Shown piece after piece: positions 17,287-27,150 of a stretch of 64,000 nt of DNA. This stretch comes from Paenibacillus sp. 37. GTDB taxonomy: Bacteria > Bacillota > Bacilli > Paenibacillales > Paenibacillaceae. The notes below the pieces were generated by a model, which saw nothing but the letters and a program-made list of their open reading frames with translations, made no database searches and had not been told where the DNA came from. The DNA lies in the NCBI RefSeq assembly GCF_008386395.1, contig NZ_CP043761.1, positions 1,178,001 through 1,242,000 on the forward strand, written 5' to 3'. A program made the translations under genes and the position numbers. Positions within the stretch are counted from its first letter, which is position 1, and the number at the start of each line of letters is the position of its first letter.

Positions 17287-18891
17287 TTAACTTCCAATAA
17301 CTTTCCAGTTATCCGCCTGCTCCACTTTTAACGGCTGGTGTCTGCGGATGTAATCCTCCACCAGTGCGGCCATGTCCGTGGCACCTTCATGCAGTACCTT
17401 TTTTCCTGGATACATCGCATAATCCCCGCCGCCAGCAGCGCGGTAGCTGTTCATCACCACAGAGTACATGCCATTCATGTCCATTGGCTTGCCCTCACGT
17501 TCTAACTTCACAACTCGACTGCCTACAGGTTGGGAGATATCCAGCTCGTATTCCATGCCAGCCCACATATCGTAATTATAATGTTGGGGTTTGGGTTCCA
17601 TATAAGCCGGATTGACTGCCACCTCACCAGAAGCATTCACTTCAAAGTAACGAGCCGTTTGTTCCAGTGCCTCCCGGATATCCTGACCACTCAGCTCCAG
17701 CACCGTCAGAGTATTAGGATAGATGAAGTTGGATAACACGTCTCGAACGGTGATGTGACTCCCGAAACCGCGAGCTTCTTCACTCAGCATGGCGGTATTG
17801 GAGAGCTGCGCTCCAGTGGCTTCCATCTGCACTTGATGTACAAAAGCAATGAATGGATGTGCCTTGAGTCGCAGAGCCGTAGCATTGGTGATGGATAAAT
17901 CCCCGGCCACCTCGCCAATGGATTGATCAAGCCATGCTTGTGCCTCAGTTTCCAGATCATCTGTCAGTTTCATGACGGTTGCATCAGGTTCAACCTCATG
18001 ATGTTCATCCAGAAGTAACAACCGAGCCTTCTTATCTGTAATCTGCCACTTGCCGCCCGATGATTGTTCCAACTGAACGGAGACATGCCCCGCACCATTT
18101 CCACTGAAGCCCGGCTGAATGACGGTTACACCATGAATATTAGCGGTAAGCTGACGATGCTGGTGTCCGGTAAGCAACACATCGATGCCTTCGATGTCCC
18201 GGCAGATGGCATATCCTTGATTTTCTCCAGTTAACCGTTCGGTGGGTTCTCCTGTCTCCAGATCACTCTCAAATCCGCCATGATAACTGACAACCATTAC
18301 ATCTGGTTGTTCATGCTCGCGTATATAGTTAACCCATGCACGGATAGTCTCCAAGGCATCAAGGAACTGTAACCCCTCAATATTTTTTGGATGCTCCCAG
18401 TTTGGAATGTAATGCGTAGTTGCGCCCAACAGGGCAATTTTGACACCCGTAGACAATGTTTTGATTAGATACGGAGGACCGAAGGCAGGTACGTCTGGAT
18501 GCTCATTTTTTACAATATTGGCAGACAGCCAAGGGAAATTGGAAGCTTCAACTGCTCCACGCAACAGATTCTGACCATAGTTAAACTCGTGATTTCCCAT
18601 CACCGCAGCATCATAACCGAGTTCATTCAGTACTGTAATAAAAGGATGGTGACCCTCAGCAGTTCCTTTTGAAGCTGCATAAGAGGCCAAGGGTGATCCT
18701 TGCAGCAGATCCCCGTTATCCACCAGCATCAATTCAGGTGCACGTTCACGTTCCTTACGAATCAGGGAAGCCAGCAGGGCAAGTCCAGCCGGGCGGTAAG
18801 CGTTGGTATTGTAATGAATGGGGCGGATGGCCCCGTGCAGATCACTGGTGAACAGAATGTCCAAGCTTGCCGTATGGTTTATGGATGTCAT
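17287..18891 (-). CDS. Bifunctional metallophosphatase/5'-nucleotidase (YunD/UshA type)
   Basis: A 534-residue protein lacking a signal peptide. The N-terminal calcineurin-like domain (about 10-290) shows the dimetal motifs 'TSDLHGAI', 'VDNGDLLQGS', 'VMGNHEFNYG' and 'LTGHQHRQ'. The C-terminal 5'-nucleotidase domain (about 330-510) follows, with 'NSYRAAGGGDYAMYPG', the substrate-binding region. Start ATG 18891 has GAGGAGA 7 bases upstream on the minus strand. It would hydrolyse nucleotides, 2',3'-cyclic nucleotides or NAD-like compounds. It is divergent from a phosphonate-type importer, which suggests a phosphate-scavenging neighbourhood (inference). YunD is usually about 460 residues, so this copy is somewhat long. 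Confidence 0.9.
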   Translation of the reverse strand: MTSINHTASLDILFTSDLHGAIRPIHYNTNAYRPAGLALLASLIRKERERAPELMLVDNGDLLQGSPLASYAASKGTAEGHHPFITVLNELGYDAAVMGNHEFNYGQNLLRGAVEASNFPWLSANIVKNEHPDVPAFGPPYLIKTLSTGVKIALLGATTHYIPNWEHPKNIEGLQFLDALETIRAWVNYIREHEQPDVMVVSYHGGFESDLETGEPTERLTGENQGYAICRDIEGIDVLLTGHQHRQLTANIHGVTVIQPGFSGNGAGHVSVQLEQSSGGKWQITDKKARLLLLDEHHEVEPDATVMKLTDDLETEAQAWLDQSIGEVAGDLSITNATALRLKAHPFIAFVHQVQMEATGAQLSNTAMLSEEARGFGSHITVRDVLSNFIYPNTLTVLELSGQDIREALEQTARYFEVNASGEVAVNPAYMEPKPQHYNYDMWAGMEYELDISQPVGSRVVKLEREGKPMDMNGMYSVVMNSYRAAGGGDYAMYPGKKVLHEGATDMAALVEDYIRRHQPLKVEQADNWKVIGS

Positions 18892-19068
18892 TTTACAATC
18901 TCCTCTAATATATAAGTTCAGATATATGGAATTGCCATAAAACGGAGAAGACAGAAAAGGCTGAAGAACCGAAGGTTATGCCGTTATCTCCGATGTTCTT
19001 CCTATATCTTCAACCATAATGAGCCTATTCTAACAGATACAAGTCCCGCTGACAGCCTGACAGGAAAC

Positions 19069-19096
19069 TTTACAAAACTCCAAATTCCGTTTCACA
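19069..19096 (+). promoter_or_regulatory. Possible PhoP box upstream of phnD
   Basis: TTTACA (19069) and TTCACA (19091) both match the PhoP half-site TTHACA and are exactly 22 bp (two 11-bp periods) apart. The intervening half-site position, CCAAAT, is poor. TATAGT at 19117-19122 could serve as the -10. Confidence 0.3.
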
Positions 19097-19164
19097 TCGC
19101 GCTAATATTTGGCAACTATAGTAGATAAGTACTGAAAAATAGAAACTCTTTGGAGGGTGTTCGT

Positions 19165-20148
19165 TTGAAGAAGTCTGCTTTATTTTTACCATTGTTGATT
19201 TTGGTTCTGTTTCTGAGTGCTTGTGGGTCTAGTAGTAGTACAACAGGTTCGGCTAACGGGGATAATGCGAGTTCGAATGCATCCGGTACGTCTACGGCAG
19301 AGACAGAGAAAGCTGTCGAAGGTTATGTACCAACGGAATTGACGGTTCAATTTGTTCCTTCCCAGAATGCAGATACGCTTGAAGCCAAAGCGAAACCGCT
19401 GGAGAAGCTGCTTGGTGACAAACTGGGCATTCCGGTAAAAGTCAGCGTATCCACCGACTACAACACAATTATTGAAGCAATGGCTTCCAACAAAGTAGAC
19501 GTAGGTTTCTTGCCTCCGACAGCTTATGTACTGGCTAAAGAAAAAGGCGCTGCACAAGTTATTTTGCAAGCACAACGTTTTGGTGTAAATGATGAGACAG
19601 GTGCTCCAACAGAGCAACTGGCAGATTCATATAAATCCATGTTTATCGTGAAAAAAGACTCACCGATTCAATCCATCGAAGACCTTAAAGGTAAAAAAGT
19701 GGCTTACCAAAACGTAACGTCTTCCGCAGGTTATGTATGGCCAGCAGGTCTGTTGCTCGACAGAGGGATTGATCCATTGAAAGATGTAACACCTGTAACG
19801 TTGAAAGGTCATGACCAGGGTGTTATCGCTGTATTGAACGGTGACGTTGATGCGGCAGCTATCTTCCAAGATGCCCGCAACACGGTAGCCAAAGACTATC
19901 CGACTGTATTTGAAGATACACGTGTACTGGCGTTCACTGAGCCTATTCCTAACGATACCATTGCCGTTCGTACAGACATGAATGCCGATTGGACTGCGAA
20001 GATCAAACAAGCCTTCATCGATATCGGTAAAGATACGGAAGGTCACCAGATCATCAAAGAAATCTATACGCATGAAGGTTATGTAGAGTCCGATGATAGC
20101 AAGTTTGAGATCGTTCGCCAGTACGGCGAAAAAGTGAAAGGTGAATAA
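19165..20148 (+). CDS. phnD: Phosphonate/phosphite ABC transporter substrate-binding lipoprotein
   Basis: A 327-residue lipoprotein. TTG 19165 is the likely start because GGAGGGTG lies 5 bases before it; the longer frame from TTG 19150 begins inside that site. The signal peptide ends in the lipobox 'LFLSAC', then comes a Ser/Gly/Asn-rich tether. The PhnD pattern is clear: 'LTVQFVPSQNADTLEAKAKP', 'DVGFLPPTAYVL', 'LKGKKVAYQNVTSSAGYVWP' and 'GDVDAAAIFQDAR'. Phosphonate, phosphite or another organophosphorus ligand cannot be separated by eye. No C-P lyase genes are nearby, so uptake may feed enzymes encoded elsewhere. Confidence 0.92.
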   Translation: MKKSALFLPLLILVLFLSACGSSSSTTGSANGDNASSNASGTSTAETEKAVEGYVPTELTVQFVPSQNADTLEAKAKPLEKLLGDKLGIPVKVSVSTDYNTIIEAMASNKVDVGFLPPTAYVLAKEKGAAQVILQAQRFGVNDETGAPTEQLADSYKSMFIVKKDSPIQSIEDLKGKKVAYQNVTSSAGYVWPAGLLLDRGIDPLKDVTPVTLKGHDQGVIAVLNGDVDAAAIFQDARNTVAKDYPTVFEDTRVLAFTEPIPNDTIAVRTDMNADWTAKIKQAFIDIGKDTEGHQIIKEIYTHEGYVESDDSKFEIVRQYGEKVKGE

Positions 20149-20230
20149 TTCTGATCCAAAGTAGTTCGGGATCTGTTCACTTTGTAGTCGCTCTCTTGGA
20201 TGGGAACAGCTTAATCGTAGCAATGGACAG

Positions 20231-20261
20231 GCCAGTTCAGCGTGATCTACGCTGCGCTGGC
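20231..20261 (+). other. Intra-operon stem-loop between phnD and phnC
   Basis: GCCAG-CAGCGT and ACGCTG-CTGGC arms around a small loop, without a following T-run. This is typical of an mRNA-stabilising hairpin that raises binding-protein output over that of the membrane genes. Confidence 0.55.
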
Positions 20262-20324
20262 TTGTGCCATTATAACAAGGACTCATGTATGGTTGATCAT
20301 TATGAATGAAAGAAGGATATTGTC

Positions 20325-21122
20325 ATGATTGAGCTTCATAACGTTACCAAAACTTACGCTAACGGCACCAAAGGCCTGGATAATATTAATCTGAAATTTG
20401 AGCAGGGTGAATTCATTGCTGTAGTGGGTCTGTCCGGTGCGGGTAAATCAACGCTCCTACGCTCCATTAACCGACTGCACGACATTAGTGAGGGCGAGAT
20501 TCTGATTAACGGAAGTTCCATCACAAAGGCGCAAGGCAAACGGCTACGTATGATCAGACGTGACATCGGCATGATCTTCCAGAGTTTCAATCTGGTGAAA
20601 CGGTCCAGTGTACTTCGTAATGTACTCGCTGGACGTGTTGGATATCATTCCACCATGCGTACCATTCTGGGACGTTTTCCAAAAGAGGATATTGAACTGG
20701 CATTCACTGCGCTGGATCGTGTGAATATTTCGGAGAAAGCCTATTCCCGTGCAGATCAGCTATCGGGTGGACAACAACAGCGTGTGGCTATTGCCCGTGT
20801 ACTGGCACAGGAAGCAAAAATTATTCTGGCCGACGAACCGGTTGCTTCACTCGACCCGCTTACAACGAAGCAGGTCATGGATGACCTGAAACGCATCAAT
20901 CAAGACCTAGGGATTACCACGATCGTCAACCTTCACTTTATTGATCTGGCGAGAGAGTATGCGACCCGTATTGTCGGATTGAGAGCAGGCGAGGTCGTAT
21001 TCGACGGTCCGGTGGAAGAGGCAACGGATGAGCGCTTTGCAGAAATATACGGCAGACCGATTCTGGCTGACGAATTGTTGGACAAGCAGGCTGTGCATGA
21101 GCAGGGAGAAGTTGTGGTATGA
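20325..21122 (+). CDS. phnC: Phosphonate ABC transporter ATPase
   Basis: A 265-residue ABC ATPase. Walker A is '[15 protein letters not shown]', the Q-loop '[14 protein letters not shown]', the signature '[15 protein letters not shown]', Walker B '[12 protein letters not shown]' and the switch His 'NLHFIDLA'. The segments '[16 protein letters not shown]' and 'VASLDP' are typical of PhnC rather than amino acid importers. Start ATG 20325 follows GAAAGAAGG. The stop overlaps the next start (ATGA). Confidence 0.93.
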   Translation: MIELHNVTKTYANGTKGLDNINLKFEQGEFIAVVGLSGAGKSTLLRSINRLHDISEGEILINGSSITKAQGKRLRMIRRDIGMIFQSFNLVKRSSVLRNVLAGRVGYHSTMRTILGRFPKEDIELAFTALDRVNISEKAYSRADQLSGGQQQRVAIARVLAQEAKIILADEPVASLDPLTTKQVMDDLKRINQDLGITTIVNLHFIDLAREYATRIVGLRAGEVVFDGPVEEATDERFAEIYGRPILADELLDKQAVHEQGEVVV

Positions 21123-21970
21123 AGGGGCAGTCCAACGTTCCATTTCAGAATTCAGGCGGAGTGGGGAAGGAACCCGGTTCCAGCCCGGCTCAGGTTGTGA
21201 ATCGCCCAAAACCGCCTGGGCGTACGAAACATCTGCTCACCTTAGTTATCATTCTGCTCTTATTGTGGGCAAGTGCGAAACAGACGGATGCCAGCTTTAC
21301 GGAGTTGTTTGAAGGTTTTCCCAACATGTTGGATCTGCTGAAGGAGATGTTCCCACCCCGGTGGAGTTACTTTGATAATATCGTGCAAGGCATGCTGGAA
21401 ACGATCCGAATGGCCCTGATTGGAACTACCATAGGTGCGATTATTGCGATCCCGATCTCGATCATCTGTGCCGGTAACTTGATGCCAAGTCGCTGGATCT
21501 ACTATCCGGCGCGCTTTCTGCTGAACCTGATTCGGACCGTGCCAGATCTGTTGCTTGCTGCTTTGTTCGTTGCTGTATTTGGTTTGGGGCCCATCCCCGG
21601 AATCTTGGCACTGGCTGTGTTCTCGATAGGTCTGATCGCGAAGCTGACGTATGAGACACTGGAAACCATTGATCAGGGGCCGCTGGAAGCGATGACGGCT
21701 GTGGGTATGAACCGGATTCAGCTCATTGTATATGGCGTGGTGCCGCAACTGGCTGCCCAGTTCACATCCTATGTGCTGTATGCCTTCGAAATTAATATAC
21801 GTGCCGCTGCCATTCTGGGACTGGTGGGAGCCGGAGGAATTGGACTCTACTATGAGGCAACACTTGGATTCCTGGAGTATGACAAGACCAGCGTAATCAT
21901 TCTGTTTACCCTTGTCATTGTTCTGGTCATTGATTATGTAAGTACTAAGCTGCGGGAGAAATTGCTATGA
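21119..21970 (+). CDS. phnE: Phosphonate ABC transporter permease
   Basis: A 283-residue inner-membrane permease with about five or six helices. A 40-residue Pro/Gly-rich cytosolic N-terminus precedes the first helix. The EAA-type coupling loop is '[20 protein letters not shown]' (about 190-210), and PhnE-typical '[17 protein letters not shown]' follows. Start ATG 21119 overlaps the phnC stop. It forms a heterodimer with the permease encoded next. Confidence 0.92.
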   Translation: MKGQSNVPFQNSGGVGKEPGSSPAQVVNRPKPPGRTKHLLTLVIILLLLWASAKQTDASFTELFEGFPNMLDLLKEMFPPRWSYFDNIVQGMLETIRMALIGTTIGAIIAIPISIICAGNLMPSRWIYYPARFLLNLIRTVPDLLLAALFVAVFGLGPIPGILALAVFSIGLIAKLTYETLETIDQGPLEAMTAVGMNRIQLIVYGVVPQLAAQFTSYVLYAFEINIRAAAILGLVGAGGIGLYYEATLGFLEYDKTSVIILFTLVIVLVIDYVSTKLREKLL

Positions 21971-22773
21971 TGAAAAATGAAACAAGCCGCATCCGGCCTA
22001 AACCACGGAAGAACCCGCTACGCTGGGTTATTGTATTACTGCTGATCCTTGTGTATGTCTGGGCGCTTGCTGGTGTACCGTTTACTGGTTTCAAGGAAAC
22101 CGCTGCTCAGATTATGAAGGCCATTGTAGCCGGGATTTTCTCACCGGATTGGGATTTTGTATATTTGCCTGAGGGGGAAGACCTGCTGCGAGGACTGCTG
22201 GATACACTGGCGATTTCCGTGCTGGGCACCGTAATCTCGGCTGTGCTCTGTATTCCGTTTGCCTTTTGGTCTGCCCGTAACATGAGTGGGCATCGTTCCA
22301 TCTCGGGTGCAGGTAAAATGGTACTGAGCTTTATCCGCACGTTCCCTGAGATTATCATGGCCTTGTTGTTCATCAAGGCAGTAGGTCCCGGATCGTTTGC
22401 AGGGGTACTCGCCCTTGGATTGCACTCTATAGGCATGTTAGGCAAATTGTACGCAGATGAAGTTGAAAATATCGACTATGGTCCATCTGAGGCGCTGCTC
22501 GCCTCCGGAGCCAATCGTATGCAGCAGTTGTGGTTTGCCATCCTGCCGCAGGTTATGCCTGGATTCCTGAACTATACGTTGTATCGTTTCGAGATTAATG
22601 TACGTTCCGCGACTATACTGGGTGTAATCGGAGCAGGGGGAATTGGTACACCGCTGATCTTTGCACTCAGCACCCGGAACTGGCCGCGAGTAGGTATAAT
22701 CCTGTTGGGTATTATCGTGATGATCACGATCATCGACTTGATCTCGGGGTATATTCGTAAGAAGTTGGTATAG
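21967..22773 (+). CDS. phnE: Phosphonate ABC transporter permease, second subunit
   Basis: A 268-residue permease paralogous to the upstream one. The coupling loop is 'GPSEALLASGANRMQQLWFA' and the C-terminal motif 'GVIGAGGIGTPLIFAL'. ATG 21967 overlaps the previous stop (ATGATGA region). Two tandem PhnE proteins are common in Bacillales phosphonate-type systems. It is the last gene of the operon, with a terminator 65 bp on. Confidence 0.92.
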   Translation: MMKNETSRIRPKPRKNPLRWVIVLLLILVYVWALAGVPFTGFKETAAQIMKAIVAGIFSPDWDFVYLPEGEDLLRGLLDTLAISVLGTVISAVLCIPFAFWSARNMSGHRSISGAGKMVLSFIRTFPEIIMALLFIKAVGPGSFAGVLALGLHSIGMLGKLYADEVENIDYGPSEALLASGANRMQQLWFAILPQVMPGFLNYTLYRFEINVRSATILGVIGAGGIGTPLIFALSTRNWPRVGIILLGIIVMITIIDLISGYIRKKLV

Positions 22774-23090
22774 AGTTAATGTGGAGCTACGAATATATTA
22801 GATGAAAATTAAGATAAGTTGATAGAGGAAGAAGAGAGGGCTATTCGGTGCCAGAATATTGGCAGGGGATAGTCTTTTTTTGTGTCTGCAAAAAAAGACG
22901 GTGCATTCTTGTTGCTCAGCCAACCGTCGAGGAATAAGAATATTCAAAGAATATGCATCACAATGATTGAATTATTTTCCAAATACATGTAAGATTAATA
23001 GGTTTCTATATAAAGGGAATTAAGGATATTAATTAATACTCCTCTTAGATATCCATACAAGAAATGAGTTTTTCGAAAGGAAGGTGACCT
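22774..23090 (+). other. Intergenic region after phn operon
   Basis: This 317-bp A/T-rich gap contains the terminator at 22839-22881. The remainder holds no supported gene or clear promoter. Confidence 0.5.
22839..22881 (+). terminator. Intrinsic terminator of the phn operon
   Basis: GGCTATTC-GGTGCC pairs imperfectly with GGCA-GGGGATAGTC, followed by seven T residues. Confidence 0.65.
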
Positions 23091-23351
23091 ATGGAATTAT
23101 TTCAATATATATGGATTGGGTTTATGGTACTCCTATTGCTGTACAGAATGATCTTTCAGAAGTTTAAAAAACATAACAAAGAAAATATTGGGCTCAGTGC
23201 AATCCTGATCATTTTCACAGGAAGCAGTTATACGATTACACAGATGAACTTAATTCTTGTTATTAGTGTCATCGTCGTGGCCGCTTGTTCTGCGGTATGG
23301 AACAGCATTATATTTGTGAGAAATGGATATGAGCCTGAACGTTTGAAATGA
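23091..23351 (+). CDS. Small membrane protein, unknown function
   Basis: An 86-residue protein with three hydrophobic stretches ('YIWIGFMVLLLLY', 'IGLSAILIIFTGSSYTI' and 'LILVISVIVVAACSAVW'). ATG 23091 is preceded by AAGGAAGGTG, a strong site, supporting a real gene. No family recognised. It is monocistronic with its own terminator. Confidence 0.65.
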   Translation: MELFQYIWIGFMVLLLLYRMIFQKFKKHNKENIGLSAILIIFTGSSYTITQMNLILVISVIVVAACSAVWNSIIFVRNGYEPERLK

Positions 23352-23355
23352 ACCT

Positions 23356-23411
23356 AAAAAAACCGAAACCATGTTGCCCTGTGAATCAGGCAATGTTGGT
23401 TTCGGTTTTTT
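23356..23411. terminator. Bidirectional terminator between convergent genes
   Basis: A long near-perfect hairpin: AAAAACCGAAACCATGTTGCC-CTG pairs with CAG-GCAATGTTGGTTTCGGTTTTTT, with T-runs on both strands. Confidence 0.9.
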
Positions 23412-23449
23412 AGTTGCTTGTTTAAACGTTAGGCTTCTTTAACTGAGAC

Positions 23450-26254
23450 TTAGCTAGCCAAAGGCAACGCTTTGGTCACTTGAACCGTAATCGTCTCTGT
23501 GCTGGTTACGCCTGCCGCGTTGATCAGCTCAGCACGGTACGTATACGTTCCGTTAGCGCGTCCCGACAATTCAGTTGTAGCACTTTGAGAAGCAGGTGTA
23601 GCGGCTTTCAAAGTTTGTGTATCAATCAACACATCATTCTCATAGAGACGGTATTCGGTTGCGTTTGTACCCCACCAGAGGTTCATGGATACGTTATAGT
23701 TGCCGTCACCATCCCAGTTGTTTTGGGACAACGTAGCTTTGCCTGGAGCAGCATTGGTTACTTGTACCGTCAGCACGTCACTGCGTGTTGTGCCTTTGTC
23801 ATTGGTCAGCTCGGCTACGTAGGTATACGTACCGTTGGCTTTACCTGTAATAGCTGTTTTGGAGGACTGAGCCGATGGTGAAGCCGCAGACAACTTCTGT
23901 GTATCGATCAGAACGCCGTTCTCATACAGTTTGTACTCGGAACCGTTTTCGCCCCACCAGAGGTTCATGCTTACGTTATACGAACCTTCGAACAGGCCAG
24001 TGGTATATCCATTATCAGAAGAAAGCACCGGTTTACCCGGTGCTCCTGCAGCTGGAGTGGAAGGCACTTCGCCGCCACCTTGCTCTTCAGCAGGTACAAA
24101 ATCATTCAAGCTTCTAGGTTTCAATTGATATACATCTTTGAAAATAGCGGAAACGCCTGTGATATCAATTTTGTCCCCAGCAGCATAAGGGAAGGAAGTC
24201 TCCGTCACACCTGTACGGGTATCTACACGGATATGTGTGCTTGTTCCATCTGCTGCTACCGCGTCGAATTCAAAAGATCCAACTGGTGTAGCACTGATGA
24301 TATTCTCGATCGTTACATTTTTCAATTGAATCAGTTGACCTTGGTTCGCATCTGTAATTGCAGTAACCTCGATTGGAGCAGGTACGGAAGCCGTACCTGT
24401 TTTCTCAATCGAAACGATATCGGTAAGCTCGAACTCGCTGTTATAGATGGTTGTTGCTGCTGTTACTTTCACCTTGTCACCAGCATGGAAGCCGCTAGTA
24501 TGCTGGAATACGTAGATTCCGGCAGTTTCATCTTGAAGATAAAAGGCTTGTCCACCGAATGCACCTGGTTCTGTCGTTACAACACCTTCGATGGTTACGG
24601 TAGTACCGACAGCTTTGGTGCGTGCTTCAGCAACGGTAATCGCTGCTGGAATCGGTCCTTCTTCTTCCGGAAGCTGTTCAGCTGGCACATTGCCAACAGT
24701 CACGGCATTGGTGATCAGGTTACTGCCGTTCAGACGCAGACGCAAGCTCGCAGCGCCAGTTGTACCCGGTTTGATACGTACATTCAGATCTTTGATCCCG
24801 CGACCTTGGCTATCCGAGGTTACACTGAATGTGGAGCTGTAACCGTACGATGTCGGCCAAGTACCACTTTCATTCTGAATCATGGCTACCTGTGTTCCGC
24901 CAGTCAGATAGATACCAGCACTATAACCGGATACGGTTGTGTTTGGAGCCATGTTCTCCACAACGACACGAATCTGGAAGTCTTCTGCATTCGGAAGCGT
25001 ATCCTGTTTCACGAAGCTGTAAGAAGCATTTGCGCTAGATGCAGGGCCGCCGTAAGAACCAGCCTTGAACGTGGAACGATCGTACCACTTGTATCCGGCA
25101 GCAGGTGCGGCCCAAGGTTCAGCCTGTGGTTCTGTAGAAGCAGCCGGCTCTTCGAATGGCAACAGCGCTGTAGCTGTATCCAGTTCAAGTCCGTTTACTT
25201 GAGTGAAGTCCGTGTAGTTCTCTTGTGTAGCAAGCCAGTTCACCGTGTTCACGAGCAATACGGCATCATCAGCTTCTTTAAAACCATCATAAGTCGTTTT
25301 GCGTGTGCCTGTCTCTTCACGCAAGTATTTTGGCGATGCATCTTCTACTGGAGAGGAGTCACCGATGAAGGCAGCTTTACCTGCACCCAGCTTGGATACA
25401 GCCACATAAGGACCTTCTTCGATCCCGCCACCGTTGTAGACACCTTGGTCTACCGCGTTATTCCATTTTGCGTTGGTTTTTGGCAAGTAAACAATACCTT
25501 TTGCCTTTTCCGGATCAGTGATTGCGAGTGTTGAACCTGCGTGCATGGCTACACCCGACACCCCTTCTGTGATGCCGAAGGCTTGATCTGCCGGTACAAC
25601 GATATTGGCATTGATATCGCCAAGTGCGTTATAGCGGAATCGTACGCCGAAGTTATCGGACAACCAGTCCGAACTGGTTATATTTTGCATCGCTTCAGAA
25701 TTACGCTCATCTGTGCTCATGCCTTTGGCCGGATCTTCGAATGCTCCCCGACGATAGCCGTTGATGACTTCAGAGCCATCCCAGCGGTTTTTGTTACGGT
25801 CAGCATTATAGTGATCTCCAACAAAGAAGATGCTGCCACCCGTTTCAACATATTGTTTGAGTGCTGCTTGTTCGGATGTTTTGAAAGGAATTTGAGGCTC
25901 TGCAATAACGAATACGTTATACTCTTTCAGATCATCATAGGTAAATGGAGTTGTCTTGCGAAGTTCTTTGACATAATAACCATCATTCGCGAGTGCATTC
26001 CCGAAGTCGGAGAAACCTCCATCAATGACCCAGTCTGCAGCTCCAGCCGTTTGGCCGTGAGAGTTGTCGAACAATACTTTTTTACCTGCATTTTGGTTCA
26101 CAACCTTTGCCTGGATGAACGGTGCCGGGTCTGTCGGTCCTTCCGCATGAACCGATGCATCTCCGTTCCATAATCCGATCTGAAGCGGCAAAGCCATGGA
26201 CAATGCCAGGAGTGATTTTAAAAATACTCCTCGCATACCTGTTAATTTACCCAA
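23450..26254 (-). CDS. Large secreted multidomain protein (ThuA/GATase-like, OB-fold, Ig-like repeats)
   Basis: A 934-residue exported protein. TTG 26254 is preferred because GGGAGGG lies 6 bases upstream; a frame from 26269 starts inside that site, and ATG 26236 is another option. The signal peptide ends near 'DASVHAEG'. Domains in order: an alpha/beta GATase- or DUF4350-like domain (about 45-385; '[17 protein letters not shown]', '[20 protein letters not shown]'); a beta domain (about 395-530); an OB-fold segment of the type seen in secreted nucleases (about 545-735; '[17 protein letters not shown]', '[14 protein letters not shown]'); and two near-identical Ig-like repeats of about 92 residues sharing '[10 protein letters not shown]', as in Paenibacillus chitinases. 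Enzymatic activity is uncertain: no complete nuclease catalytic domain is visible. Confidence 0.8.
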   Translation of the reverse strand: MGKLTGMRGVFLKSLLALSMALPLQIGLWNGDASVHAEGPTDPAPFIQAKVVNQNAGKKVLFDNSHGQTAGAADWVIDGGFSDFGNALANDGYYVKELRKTTPFTYDDLKEYNVFVIAEPQIPFKTSEQAALKQYVETGGSIFFVGDHYNADRNKNRWDGSEVINGYRRGAFEDPAKGMSTDERNSEAMQNITSSDWLSDNFGVRFRYNALGDINANIVVPADQAFGITEGVSGVAMHAGSTLAITDPEKAKGIVYLPKTNAKWNNAVDQGVYNGGGIEEGPYVAVSKLGAGKAAFIGDSSPVEDASPKYLREETGTRKTTYDGFKEADDAVLLVNTVNWLATQENYTDFTQVNGLELDTATALLPFEEPAASTEPQAEPWAAPAAGYKWYDRSTFKAGSYGGPASSANASYSFVKQDTLPNAEDFQIRVVVENMAPNTTVSGYSAGIYLTGGTQVAMIQNESGTWPTSYGYSSTFSVTSDSQGRGIKDLNVRIKPGTTGAASLRLRLNGSNLITNAVTVGNVPAEQLPEEEGPIPAAITVAEARTKAVGTTVTIEGVVTTEPGAFGGQAFYLQDETAGIYVFQHTSGFHAGDKVKVTAATTIYNSEFELTDIVSIEKTGTASVPAPIEVTAITDANQGQLIQLKNVTIENIISATPVGSFEFDAVAADGTSTHIRVDTRTGVTETSFPYAAGDKIDITGVSAIFKDVYQLKPRSLNDFVPAEEQGGGEVPSTPAAGAPGKPVLSSDNGYTTGLFEGSYNVSMNLWWGENGSEYKLYENGVLIDTQKLSAASPSAQSSKTAITGKANGTYTYVAELTNDKGTTRSDVLTVQVTNAAPGKATLSQNNWDGDGNYNVSMNLWWGTNATEYRLYENDVLIDTQTLKAATPASQSATTELSGRANGTYTYRAELINAAGVTSTETITVQVTKALPLAS

Positions 26255-26444
26255 CCAAATCCCTCCCAAATATTAGTTGATTCATGAGTTCGTCCATATT
26301 CTACCACACGAAAATCTCACATAGTCATAACAATTTGTAAAAATTAACTCGATATTTGTAAAATTGGGTCTTTTGACATATCCATAGGTATTTCGGTCCC
26401 GTCATAATCCATTCATTTCTGCGTGTATATTGATTTTACGCAAA

Positions 26445-26471
26445 TAAAAAGCCATCTCTTATGAGATGACT
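26445..26471 (-). terminator. Intrinsic terminator at end of sigma gene
   Basis: On the minus strand GTCATCTC-ATAA-GAGATGGC is followed by TTTTTATTT. The hairpin includes the sigma gene's stop codon. Confidence 0.7.
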
Positions 26472-26935
26472 TTGGCCCGAATTCGATTGACGGCATGGAA
26501 GACAGAGGATTTAATCATACCTTCACTACGGTTCACCAGCTCTGCTGTTTCCTTAATGGAGTATCCATGGATGAGCCGAAGTTCTAATATTTTACGATGT
26601 TCGGTGTTGTTAATATGGGAGACAAGATCATGAACACCCTCGCTAATTTCAAGGTGGGATGTATCGACGTGATGGGTAGGCACCTCTAGACGACTGTCTC
26701 GTCTGAGTGTACGGGTCCGCCTGCGGAAGCTGTCCATCGCCAGGTTACGGGCAATGCGTTTGAGATAATAGAGAATGCGATCTTCAGGGATATCCACGGT
26801 AACGTTCATTAGTCGAATGAAACAATCCTGTGCCAGATCTTCTGCATCTTGCGGTTGTTTGACGATATGGGATAGATACCTTGTGATTTCTGATTTATAG
26901 TTGACATAAGCATCATTAATTTGTGTGCTGTTCAT
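26459..26935 (-). CDS. ECF-type RNA polymerase sigma factor
   Basis: A 158-residue protein with sigma region 2 (about 10-75, 'QPQDAEDLAQDCFIRLMN', 'YYLKRIARNLAMDSFRRR') and region 4 (about 105-155, 'ILELRLIHGYSIKETAELVN', a helix-turn-helix). Length is standard for ECF factors. ATG 26935 has GGGGGA 10 bases upstream. No anti-sigma gene follows; the next gene on this strand is the large secreted protein after a terminator. Its promoter region carries a 53-bp module shared with the efflux operon at 30869, so it is probably controlled by the response regulator encoded divergently at 27151 (inference). Confidence 0.9.
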   Translation of the reverse strand: MNSTQINDAYVNYKSEITRYLSHIVKQPQDAEDLAQDCFIRLMNVTVDIPEDRILYYLKRIARNLAMDSFRRRTRTLRRDSRLEVPTHHVDTSHLEISEGVHDLVSHINNTEHRKILELRLIHGYSIKETAELVNRSEGMIKSSVFHAVNRIRAKVIS

Positions 26936-27003
26936 ATGATGTGAATCCCCCTTGGATACAGATCAGGCTTGGGTCCGGTCTGGTATAAGTCTCTTATGAT
27001 TCA

Positions 27004-27056
27004 AGTATATCGGGAGGTTGTTTCCAAAAGGTTCAGAGTTGTATCGGAGTTGTAAC
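27004..27056 (-). promoter_or_regulatory. Response-regulator box plus -10 upstream of sigma gene
   Basis: Read on the minus strand: GTTACAA-N4-GATACAACTC, then GGAAACAAC, then TATACT. The TTACA and ATACA half-sites are 11 bp apart and the third is 21 bp further on, one face of the helix, as for OmpR-family binding. The module at 30570-30622 has the same elements at identical spacing. Confidence 0.65.
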
Positions 27057-27150
27057 ATTTCGTGCTTCCCTCTATTCAAGCATACGGCTTGGGATACAAA
27101 ATAAAGGCAGATGAAGGAAATTCATAGAGCAGGGAGATTACGAAAGTATC

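Noticed and set aside
24080..25534. 484-codon frame antisense to the large secreted protein
   Set aside because: It has no ribosome site and a Cys/Arg/Ser-rich nonsense composition. The opposite strand carries a signal peptide and recognisable domains.
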